A stretch of DNA of 64,000 bases, taken from Strigamia acuminata. Taxonomy: Eukaryota > Arthropoda > Chilopoda > Geophilomorpha > Linotaeniidae. The notes beneath the pieces are model-generated. The model did not search any database, had not been told where the DNA came from, and saw nothing but the letters and a program-made list of their open reading frames with translations. Positions 53,360 through 64,000 of this stretch are shown here, in pieces. The stretch is from assembly GCA_949358305.1 (NCBI GenBank), contig OX442314.1:52833369-52897368 (forward strand), given 5' to 3'. The position numbers and the translations under genes were made by a program. Each line of letters starts with the position of its first letter. Position 1 is the first letter of the stretch.

Positions 53360-54129
53360 TACAGGGTGTCCTGCCGAACACCTACCAGGTGAATTATTTC
53401 ACAATCATGTAAATTTAAAAATACTTTTGATTATGAATTTAAGTTAATGACATGTGACGAATTCAATGAAACATGTTAAATTCCTGTGAAATTGTTGCAT
53501 CACTGTTTTGCAACTCGTAACTTTTAAACCAACAACGCTACGCAAAAAATGTCAATTGCAAAGTTGTAGAGAATCATCTAATTAGTCTAGAACTGTTCTT
53601 AAAAAAATTATTTCTTACTGAAACGTTTTGAGAAAAAAAGGTTTGAAATGTCAGTCTACTCAGCTTTAGAACCTAAAACTATCATGTGAAATGTATTTCC
53701 AAAATAAATTATTTCCTTTCTTTTGTGTTTCCTTTCTTCTACTTACAAGTATGACCCAATAAAGTGTCCTAATTGAGGATTAGCTAGGTTGCCTCAATAG
53801 TTTTAAGTTACAAGGCTGAGTTACAAAGCTGAGTAGACTAACATTTCAAACCTTTTTTTCTCGAAACTTTTCAGTAAGAGATAATTTTTTTAAGAACAGC
53901 TCTAGACTAATTAGAAGGTGCTCTACAACTTTGCAATTGACATTTTTTGCGTAGCATTGTTGGTTTAAAAGTTACGAGTTGCAAAACAGTGATGCAACAT
54001 GAATTTAACATAACTTATTTCATTGAATTCGTCACATGTCGTTTACTTAAATTCATAATCAATTGTTTTTTTGAATTAACATGATTATGAAATAATTCAC
54101 CTGGTAGGTGTTCGGCGGGACACCCTGTA
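53360..54129. mobile_element. Long foldback element, second copy
   Basis: Counterpart of 11379-12148 with the same CAGGGTGTCC ends and TA flanks. Confidence 0.75.
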
Positions 54130-54581
54130 TATGCTTGCAAAAAAAAACGAAAGAAATAAGATTTGCTTTTCAAAAAAACGAAATAAACAAGCTATGATTT
54201 TTACAAAAAACGTAATGAGTCGTTTTTTTTTCTTAATAAATACATTTGTGGACGTCGTGTATTTCTTACCCAACTGGCTTTCGATCTTGTGAGAGATCAT
54301 GTTGAGCGGATGGAAGTCCCATAAGCTGCACTTAAAAAATAGCACCTGATGATGCCTAGGCTTAAAAATCATTCTGATTGTCATTTTGTTTAGTTGAAGG
54401 TTTCTTGGTTGCTAATTAAATTTGTTTATTTATAAATTGTCTTTTCATTTATTCAAGTCTGTATCTTGTAAAAAGTTAGTTTATTAACTCTGTGAATAAA
54501 GTTAATTGAGATTTACATTAAATTTGAGTTTTGCTTGTTTTCTCACTAAAAAACACGTAACAATACGATCTAGCAGCATGC

Positions 54582-54917
54582 ATGTTCTGCCCCCTTTTAT
54601 CTCTCGTTGTCGCCTGCAACACGTGTATTAGCACTCCGAGTGCGTACACTTGTAAGGCTATTACTGCAACACGAAGGAACGTGGGATCACATTACGAAAA
54701 AGAAACCGGAGTTACCCCCACCGGCCATTGCTTAAAAAATTGTAGAGAACGTAATACTCGCGAAAACAAAGCCCTCTCGACAATTTGCCTCAGCAGTTGC
54801 GATCCCAACAGATCATTGCGGGGAATGTTGGGATGCCTTAAAGGCTGCTCACCATCCAGCAACCAGGGCGAGGAAAGCAAGCTTAAGAAGGGAGTTCCTT
54901 CAACTACGGCAACATGA
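54582..54917 (+). CDS. Hypothetical CX3C ORF, second copy
   Basis: Identical to 12601-12936, with the same uncertainty about strand and coding status. Confidence 0.25.
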   Translation: MFCPLLSLVVACNTCISTPSAYTCKAITATRRNVGSHYEKETGVTPTGHCLKNCRERNTRENKALSTICLSSCDPNRSLRGMLGCLKGCSPSSNQGEESKLKKGVPSTTAT

Positions 54918-55621
54918 CAACGAAACTGGCCAAAGAATTTCACTGGCGAGCCATTCTGCTCACCCCAGGCTAGAACGATGAGGCTACCCAAAAGTAACAA
55001 GAGAAAAGGAAATGTGGACTAAAATTCTTTCTAAGATAAAACATTCTTTTGATAATTGGGTATTTTCCTAATGTTGCTAATGCGACTATCATTTGGGAAT
55101 GTGGGCATACAATACACTTATGTAAATGCACAATTCATTCAGGAATGCGGGCTTACAATACACTCAAGTAAATGCCACATGCATTTAGGAATGCTGGTTT
55201 GCAATACAAAGAATAAGCAAATGCTGCATAAATGTGGGAGTGCAGTCGTACAACACTCAATTCAAAACACAGAAAATAATGATGTTAACAGATATATGTG
55301 AGAGGAATTAAAAATTGACCAGAGCTCTCTTCTGGTTTCACTGTCTGACTAATTGAGTCATCAGTTTATCCAGGGGTGACCACGTGGAGGTAGAGAGTTG
55401 GATTTTACACCCCCTATTAATTAAGAAAACACTAAACTTACTTGGTTGCATTTACAAAGACCACATCATTAAATCGAAATGCGAGTCATCAAATGGAACA
55501 ATTAAAAATAAGCAACTTTAGGTTTAAAAAAAATTAAATATTCTCGGAAATATTTCATATAACTACGTTAATGCTGAGTTAATTGGACTTCAAAAGTGTT
55601 TGATAAATGTAGTGAGAAACG

Positions 55622-55824
55622 GGCAGAATGACGGTTTACGGGCGACCCGAAAAAGAAGTGGTTTGCATAAAAAAACCAGCAAGGTGAGGTTCGCGGGGGT
55701 CAAGGGGGGGCGCAGCCCCCCCCTTGTTAGCCCTTCTTGGAGTTTTAATTTTTAATTTTTTCTTTAATTTGAACTGAATTTAATAAACTTGATTTTTGGG
55801 TCGCCCGTAAACCGTCATTCTACC
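55622..55824. mobile_element. 203-bp MITE, second copy
   Basis: Counterpart of 13641-13843, including both GAGAAACG flanks. Confidence 0.8.
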
Positions 55825-56550
55825 GAGAAACGTTTGGATAAATTTCAATTCGGTAGAACACAAGTTACCAGAACTTGCGAATTTCTCTCGTTTTTAACAA
55901 AAACGCAATTCCGATAAAGCAAGAACTTAGGTAATAAAAAATGCTGAGATTGAAATTGAGGATAAATGCAACGAATTAAAAAAGAAAAAAGCATCGGGAA
56001 TACAACCAGAATCAATATGTCCGCCGCCTCTGCCTCCATCGTGCAACGACACAATTTACCGTGACTTGGACATTTCCAGTTTGTGACTAAAATGCAGCTT
56101 TGAGCATCGGTAAAACAAATTCTCGCACTGAATTTGAAAATAAAGGAAAGAAATTACTACAGATTAATGGGAAAGGACCATCGGAATTACCCATCTGATC
56201 AAACAAGCCAGCCTGCCTCCAACGCGCAACGTTCCATCATGAGGAGTAAAGTCTACGAGGTTTACATTTGAAAAAACAGGAGTTTCTCCTAAAGACAGAA
56301 CCAATCTTCAAAATTAATTACTTCATTGGATTTTTAAGTATCGACGTTTATAAATCCGTTCGTATCCATCCAAATATTTTTAAAGATTTTATTTCAATTT
56401 TTTTCCACATTATCAATATTAAAATAAACATTTTTTTATGGAAAAAAGTTTAATCAATTAAAAATCAAAATCCGTATTACGTTAAATTACTATTTAAAAA
56501 AATTCAAAAAGGTGTTCTAATCGGACTGTGAAGACATTCCGATGGGCTTC

Positions 56551-58066
56551 CGCTTGGTATTGAACACGATGAAATTAATCGAAGACTTGGATCTTCCCTA
56601 TTGCAGCTGGCTTAAAGCGCTGTTGCCAATTGACTCGCCACCACAGCAATTGCTCTGGTGTCGAGTCGATTGGCAACATCAGGAAGTTGATCTTCGAGTC
56701 CGATGACGACGCCATCGAGGACTAGCTGGATACTGGTGGATAAAATGAAAAACTGAATTATGCCTTGTCGACCAAGCATCATGTTGACCAAGTTTTTGGT
56801 CAATTTATTCTTAAATCAAACAGTTTTGTGATGCAGAAATCAGTATTTATCAAATTTATTTTCAGCAAATTTTGTTTTGATTCAACAGATGGAGCCACTG
56901 TGGCAAATTTGGTGGCAGTTTAATGTTTAAGGCCCGAAACAAACCACAATTTTACGTCGGAATATCATCAACAGGATCGAAAATGCAGACATTAACGGAC
57001 ATGGCTATTTAAATTCTTTTTGGGTCCCTTATTATTCAACGGCAGGTTTTAGAAATGGAGGGCGTTCGAAAGAGAAACAGTGGAGTTAATCGATTACTTG
57101 GATAAACTACGTGAGTGTTACACGGGTTTGTGGATTTGTTTCGTTATTATCAATATGAAATTGTTTGATTTAGCTCGTCTAGTTCGTGGAGAAATTCTGA
57201 AGAAGTTGAATAACTCGGATTTTTGGGACGAAAGTGTTCGCTAGCCAGGCGCGTGTGTTGTTGCTTTATTTGTGCGCGAAGAGCAGAAATAACTTTTGAT
57301 GTATTTTTCCAGTCCAAATTTTGATTTTGCTTTTTTGCTGAGAGTTTGTAAAAAAAGAGAACTATCTAATGGCCTTGTTAACAGAAAAGGTGCATTTACA
57401 ATAGAAATAAAATGCAATTGCAGGTAGGAAAATGCATTCTGTGGTGCAAAAATTGCATCTTGAGATGCAATAATGCATTTTCAAGTGTAAATTTTTAAGA
57501 GTAAATGCATATTCAAGCAAAAAAATGCATTTGCAGACGGCAAGATGGATCTTGAGAAGCAAAAATTGCATTTTCTAACAAAAAATGCTTTATTGGATAA
57601 AAAACATATTTTGTACATGCACGTTAATGTTAAATCCAAAAGACATGCACATTCAACATGTCATTGCCGTGTACGTTCGACATTCTTAAAAAAAATTTGT
57701 TTTAATTCTACTAATTGTCTCTATTCGCACAGAATCTGATGATGATAGAAATGTCCTCCGAATGTCCACTGACAGCCAATGCCTACAAACAAATGTGCCA
57801 CTGTTTGCCAAATTTGCAGAGACTAGACATTTCTGATACCATCGTTGAAGACTACTTATACAGGTCGGCCATTTGCCACTTGTTGAGCTTGCCGCCAATG
57901 GATTCATAGAATATTTTGTGAGAAAACCGTACGGAGAGGACTCCACACTCTGGACAACTCGGTAATTAATACTACCAAAGAGGTAGGATCGTCACATATT
58001 GATCGAAGACTCGGACCTTCACTATTGCAGCTGGCTCAAAGCGCTGTTGCCAATCGACGCGACAAG
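56551..58066 (+). pseudogene. LRR-type gene fragments, second copy
   Basis: Counterpart of 14570-16085. It contains one of the few differences noticed between the duplicates (57290 t, 15309 g). Confidence 0.35.
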
Positions 58067-58079
58067 TTATTGCAACACA

Positions 58080-58409
58080 ACGCTCAATAGTCGACCACCA
58101 TCTATTTAATGCGACAATTATCTTATCACGAAGTTTTCAATTACAGTTTGTCCCGCCCTTGCCACGCCCGTCAACGAAATTGTGAAAAAGCTCATCAAAA
58201 CTTGTTTACATTTATGAACGCATTGCGATCAATTTTCAATTATTGTTCATAAATATAAAGAGATTTTAAAGAGCTTTTTCACAATTTCGTTGACGGGTGT
58301 AGCAAGGGCGGGACAAATGTAATTGAAACCTTCGTGAGAAGATACCGGTAATTGCTTTTCATAGATTAATCTAGACGTTAAATGAGATGCGGGGCAAATA
58401 TTGAGCGTT
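58080..58409. mobile_element. 330-bp foldback element, second copy
   Basis: Counterpart of 16099-16428. Confidence 0.6.
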
Positions 58410-58765
58410 GCATAGAAATAACTAAGTAGCCAATGATTACTTATTGGTCAAAGAAGTAAATTTTATATTGTTTAATTCGGCAATTAGTTATGACAAAACA
58501 CTTTAATTTTTAGAGAAAAACCAAAAATAAGTTTTTACACGAATAACAAATGTAACCTTTTGGTGGAAATGGATGAAGAAAACAAAAATCAATTACTCGT
58601 ATAAACAATTATAGAATTCATGGTGCAACATACGGATCAATTACTGTTCCATTAGCAGTTAATTTCAAATAAATCATAAAATATTTATTTTTAATCAAAA
58701 CCAAAGAAGATTCAACAAAAAAGATATCAATACTTTCTTTCACTGTAATTACATTTTGTACACAG

Positions 58766-58961
58766 AATCCTCCAAGAATTTCGATCTGATCTGTTGTTGT
58801 TTTGTGCCACTGCGAGTTGGAGTTGTGCAGCATTTCCTTGGCCCGTGGCCCACATCCCGTTTGACCAAAGCCATGAGCACGAGGACGCTGAGTGTGCAAT
58901 TTTGGACCTTTTAAACATTCATCGCTCACGTTTCTGCATCGCGATTATCCAACACGATCAG
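58766..58961 (+). other. Possible orphan exon, second copy
   Basis: Counterpart of 16785-16980, with the same acceptor and donor. Confidence 0.3.
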
Positions 58962-59276
58962 GTAAGTGCGTCTTATTAATGATTCTCTACAGTAAGTCTG
59001 TTTTGAAAAGTAAAAGTCAAACCCCAGGGGTTGTAAAATGAATGAAAATTTGAAAAAAAAATGATAATTGGATAGATAAAAATAATTTGCAACTAGCTAC
59101 AAATTGTTGAAATATCACAGCTTAGATGCGAGGTATTTTATTACGTAATTTCTGCTCAGAGAGCCACAGCCAGGAGAGCCGCTTCCAACGGCAGAATCTT
59201 GTGGCGGGGCACGAGCAAAACGATTATGATTAAATTGTTGAAAGCTACCATATGTAAATTTCCAGCAAGGAAAAAC

Positions 59277-60146
59277 ACTAGCTGCATTCAAAAATTAAAA
59301 TATTTGTGTTTTAACAATTGTAGTTTAAGTGTATTTTAAGTTTTAATTTTGAGTGTGAGAATTTTAACTCTATTTTATAAAATTGACAACATGTGTTGAC
59401 TTTTACATGACATCATTGATCACCTGATGTGTAATAAATTCCAAAATGTAGCATATAATACTCTCCAAGTGATTAGAAAGAAGTATGCATTGTTGGAATG
59501 TTATTATTTTTAGTAAGATTTAAAAATTTTATGCTTTGCTAGTAGAAGGGAGGAAGAAATTTTAAAAGAGTATGACCAACTGACAACAGAGGTCATTGAC
59601 AGCATCAATTCAGAGAGAAAGTGATTGGACACGAAAGAAGAAATTAATTAATAAAGCAACTAAATAATATTTATTAACAATCTTAGTTAGAAAAATACCA
59701 AAATTTATGGTTTGAATAAGAATGATGAAAAATTAAAGAAGCAATTTAAAAACATGTTCACATGTGAGTTACCTATTTTCATGAAAATTCTTCAGAAATT
59801 AAAATTCAAAATTTTTGTATTTATGTTTTATGAGTGTGTAGCACAAAAATTTAAAATATAACAGGAAGTGATGTGATAAGTTTTGAAGTGATGTCATATA
59901 ACTACAGATAAAATATTAATTTGTGAGTGCTTGAATTTTAACTGAATTTTGCTTCAATTTTTATAAATCTTTGTATTCAAATGTAATGCATAACTACACT
60001 TAAAATTGAAGTAAAATAGAGTTTAGTGAAATTGTATTTTAGTTTGTATTTTTACCGATTTTAGTTTTATAGACAGGAAATGATGTCATTTTTGTTTTAA
60101 AATGGAACTAAAACACAAAATGTTTTAATTTTTGAATGCAGCTAGT
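59277..60146. mobile_element. 870-bp inverted-repeat element, second copy
   Basis: Counterpart of 17296-18165. Confidence 0.6.
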
Positions 60147-60490
60147 CACATGATGATCACAAATCGGAGTTCAGAGTCTTAGGTCGAATTTTGTTAGTCT
60201 CTAATCATTTGGTCGTTTTGAGGGAAAAATGCAGCACGTCTTAACGAAGTGAACTTTATTTTTACACTAAAAAGAACCAGGGTTTTTAAGATAATTGGTT
60301 CTGGGAAAAAAGGGGGGTTTTGGGTTCAAGGGTCAATGTTCGGGGAATCGAAAAGGAGGTCACTCAGTGGTGGCCAAATACAGAATTAAATCAAAGAAAT
60401 CATCAAAAATAAGCATAAGAAATAAACAAATATAAATTTCACCAAATGCGAAATTTCACACTGCGCCCCAGAGGAGGGAGAAAAAACTGT

Positions 60491-61137
60491 TCAATTTGTT
60501 ACTAGCTCACTCATCCAATTCGAGGAGGCATAATCGTTGAATTGGTCTTGAAACGGGTTTTGCGTTATCGAGTCGTAAAGAAGCTTCAAGTCCTTTTCGG
60601 CACGCTTGAAGGTCTTGGCGTTGTCCGACCTTATTACTCGGGGGAGTCCTCGGCGACCTGCACATCTCGTGAAAGCGTCTATAAATGTTTCGCTAGTCAA
60701 ATTTGACACCAGTTCGAGAAGTATTCCTCTCGTGACAGCGCACGTAGAGAGTGCAACGTAGCTCTTGCTGCCGTTCCTTAAAATCAATGGTCCCGCAAAA
60801 TCCATTCCTGTTACCTCGAAGAGGTAGCTTGGTTCGACACGATCATTTGGAAGTGGGGCTTCTGCTTGCGTCATAGTTGGTTGTAGGCCCTTTCGACATG
60901 CGACGCAATGGCATAAAATCGATTTTATTGCTCTTCGAGCCTTGGACATCCAAAATCGTAATCGAAACTTGGAAAGCGTATCACCCAATCTTTTCGTAGT
61001 TTTCGGAGTGGGAACAACGTTGGCCCAATCGCAATCTCAACACGCAAATTGTCTTTGACAAAATTCCAAAGTAAACCCAAAACTGATGTTTCCTCTTTTT
61101 CGGATTCTGTATCACTGGCTGTACAGAACTCAATCAA
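60491..61137 (-). pseudogene. BEL/Pao integrase fragment, second copy
   Basis: Counterpart of 18510-19156 with the same frameshift between the two open frames. Confidence 0.8.
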
Positions 61138-62867
61138 ATGTCATGCAGAACTGTCAAGCTGCCGAAGGACAACACATCGAACAACTACTTAAGTGATATT
61201 TAGAAACCAACTACCAACCATCCACCCACACTCCCTCCTACCCAATAATTATTCCGGTGATCCATAATATGCGCAATATTCATACGCGCAACATGTAAGA
61301 ATAATTCTTAAATGCGATGTTGCGCATATGAATAGCACTGCCATGCGTTACTGCGATATCCCGCGTTCTGAAAAATTTAACTTAAGATAACTAAAATAAG
61401 TTGGATACTACTAATTTGATAATGCTCTACAACTTTGTAATTGGAAATTTTGCTGCATCTTAAACGGTTTAAAAGTTAGGAAATGAATGACTTTGAAAAT
61501 GACCTTCAAGGTCAAATTTGATGACGTCATTGGATTGCTCTCACCCAACTTCCTACACGATTGCTTCATCAAAGTTGGCCTAGATGCAATTGCTCAGGAA
61601 ATATTTGGAGGGAATCAGACTTTTAGGACACCCTATATATGTTACTTGAGCCTTTCTACTGCTTCGGTTGTCCTGTTGTTTGCGCAGACAGCAACTGTCT
61701 GATGATTGCTCAGACAGCGCTCCTACACATTCTGCGGGCCTATGACAACCTGCATACGGCGTACACTTGACGTGGGGATGGTAGTAAAGCCTCCATGTCC
61801 GGGTGCCCGATGACGGCTGTGTGGCCGTGAGGAGATTGTGTCCGGCGACGCGTAGGATACCGTCGGGCGCTTAATTCAATCAACAGTGTTCCTCAAGGCA
61901 TGCCAGATTTGGTAAAACACAGCAGCCAAACTGCGTGTTGAAAACGAGTTACAGAAGTGAAACAACTACAACTCGAAATAGTTTTAGTTAAAGTAACTTC
62001 CCAACTAGTTTATGTCACAACTCACCATTGTGCAAAAACACGGATACTTCTTCAAGAATTGACCAAACTGAAGCATAGCCACTTATAGCATGTACTTGCA
62101 AGAGTAAATGTGTGGCTGTAATACCAACTTTATGTAAGCAGAATTATTACGAGTATTTACTGAATAAGTAATACTCTAATAAATACATCCATTACACGAA
62201 CCGGAACCAGAAGTCATACGCAGTAACTCGCAACAGTATGTGAAACCCATTTTGACATATCACACCAACTATAATTGTCGTAAAACATTTATAAGAGGTC
62301 AATTGGTAAATGGCTCTCACTAGCCATTTAAACTTATAACCGTCCCAGGTTGTGGCGATGCAGATAAAGTCAACCGCAAATCCTCGGATACTCTAACCCT
62401 TTTACACAGATTCGAACCGGACCCAGATGCCCCTACCAGGACCAGATGAATGTCAAACTCAGATGACATCTTTTGCCACATCAGAAGCCAACTTGATATT
62501 ATCTCAGCGCCTTACAGGCTACTAGATGTATAGTTCAAATCCTCAGTTTGGCCAATTGTCGGCATAGTTACTGTATAATTATTTATGCACATTGATTAAT
62601 ATAATCACTTTACGGTGATTATATTTCATATTAATAAACATGTTATGTCTTGATAACCACATGCCTCATTATTTTACCCACAGTTCACACTTTAGGTTTG
62701 TAAGCCTTCTCTCAACATTGAAAGATAGACTTGCTTGTTATGCTTAAATTACCCAATTTGAGCGGAGAGCGTCATCGTCACAAATGGAACAACCATGAGG
62801 AGACCCATACAGCGACTGTCATCTCAAAGTGGAAATGAAGGTCTACTCCCCCGGGGTCGGGGGGGAC

Positions 62868-63047
62868 TGTTGAAACTGAAGTTCAAAAGGGGCGAGAATT
62901 GGGGGGAAATTGCAAGTGACGCCATGTTTGGTCACTAGAGGGTCACTTTGGTGACCCACAATGTAAAAGGATGAGTTTATGTGTTTTAAAGGGAGGAAAA
63001 GTTAGTTTTACTTGGTTTCTGTTTTTAAAATAAAGGTCACTGTTACA
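62868..63047 (+). repeat. Small Copia-like LTR, second copy
   Basis: Counterpart of 20887-21066. Confidence 0.35.
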
Positions 63048-63360
63048 AATGTAATCCTAGTACATGCGTGCTTCTTTTTGCAAGAGGTGAAAATCCAGTA
63101 GAATCATTGCCATCAGCTTTCTAAAGCTATTTTTATTCGAACTCCCATCAAATATCGAGTTGCAGCCGCAACAAATCAGTTTTGATCAGTTGTTATAACA
63201 ACGTTTCAATGTGTCAATTCAACATGTTGAAAAGTAAAAATATTAAACAAAATTGCACTCAAGAATAATACTTAAAAACTGCAACTAAATTAACTTTTAG
63301 ATTAGCAACAAAAATCAATTAACTTTTATATTAAATTTCAACTCTAAAAGCAACACAAGT

Positions 63361-64000
63361 TGTGGTGACCCGACTGGGGTGGGGCACGAAGAGTTTCTCT
63401 CGTGGCCTACATACGGGTAAAGAAGGGGAGTCGCACGCGCGCCTCCCTTCCCTCAGAGCATTGACATCCAGTCAATGGACGGGCGTCTGCCCTGGGGGAG
63501 TGGGGGAGATTTGTCTTCTCCACTATTGGGTGGCTTTAGTCACCTGTCACCCCCCGCTTTGTGCAAAGGAATTTGCCTTGCACGGAGCGGGCAGAACCAA
63601 CACAAAAATCAACCAAGATACACGTAAAAGCCAAACGTCCTAAAACGATCAAGCCTAAGTACAAAGACTTCAGGAGTGACCTAGGACAAGGGACTTTCAA
63701 CGTGAGTACGATTGATTTGTGTTAACCTCCGCAGAGTAACCTGCGAAACAAGATTACCGCACTATTTTAGCAAGCCAGCTAGAAATAGTAAACCTACTCC
63801 AATTCAGCGAGTTGTGCAGACAAACGGTCGCACAAGCCTAAATTGCAGTAACCACGACGAGCGTTCCCGCCGCTGTGTGTATCGCCGGGAACCACCAAGC
63901 GTCCGCCGCTGTGTGATCGCCGGACACCTAAACAAAACCCTAAACCTAGACAACAGACCAGAAGTAAGACCTTTTAGGCATTCACTCGCGCCCGACCAGC
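63361..64000 (+). repeat. Solo LTR, second copy, cut by window end
   Basis: Counterpart of 21380-22019. The LTR continues past the window. Confidence 0.65.

Larger units (their letters stand above)
47224..64000. repeat. Large near-identical duplication, right copy
   Basis: Counterpart of 5243-22019, still identical where the window ends. It contains the 3' part of channel gene 2 and a second set of every debris feature listed for 6.3-22 kb. Confidence 0.9.

Overview
The window looks like AT-rich metazoan nuclear DNA, most likely from an arthropod. This rests on intron-containing DEG/ENaC-type channel genes with GT-AG introns mostly of 50-130 nt, plus Ty3/Gypsy, BEL/Pao and Copia-like retroelement remains, MULE-like DNA transposon debris and many foldback/MITE elements. 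The species cannot be named from the sequence alone. There are no bacterial-type operons, rRNA genes or CRISPR arrays.

Layout. 1-1.9 kb: an LTR-like repeat and unrecognised DNA. 2.4-6.3 kb: an 11-exon gene (copy 1) that conceptually encodes a 777-residue protein made of two complete DEG/ENaC channel subunits fused head to tail. 6.3-22.4 kb: transposon and pseudogene debris, comprising a SLU7-like pseudogene, a decayed MULE-like transposase with an AT-hook/RING reading frame, several inverted-repeat elements, LRR-like fragments, a BEL/Pao integrase fragment, a small Copia-like LTR and a solo LTR. 23.3-37.7 kb: a complete, very young Ty3/Gypsy element on the minus strand. It has 1752-bp LTRs differing at three sites I found, a 4-bp target duplication AATT, a tRNA-Gln-type primer site, gag, pol reached by a predicted -1 frameshift, and an unusual third ORF with a cysteine cluster in the position where some relatives carry env. 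37.7-43.9 kb: a second, truncated LTR element (ORF, polypurine tract, 3' LTR), copies of the LTR-like repeat, two abutting perfect palindromes and a foldback element with a target duplication. 44.4-48.3 kb: a second fused DEG/ENaC gene (copy 2). 48.3-64 kb: a near-identical repeat of 6.3-22.0 kb.

Two observations dominate. First, the tandem-fused channel gene is intact in both copies. In each, TM2 of unit A, a short linker and TM1 of unit B lie inside one uninterrupted 787-nt exon, and the two units share intron positions, which points to an ancient unit duplication followed by fusion. Second, everything from about 5,243 to 22,019 is repeated at 47,224-64,000 with a constant offset of 41,981 and only three substitutions noticed, whereas the 5' parts of the two genes are clearly diverged. 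The switch lies inside intron 8. This fits unequal crossing-over between two paralogous channel genes, giving a 42-kb tandem duplication with a hybrid second gene; an assembly artefact is the main alternative.

Limits: all alignments were done by eye, no database was searched, exon structures are predictions from splice signals and frame continuity, and the repeat-family assignments rest on motifs.
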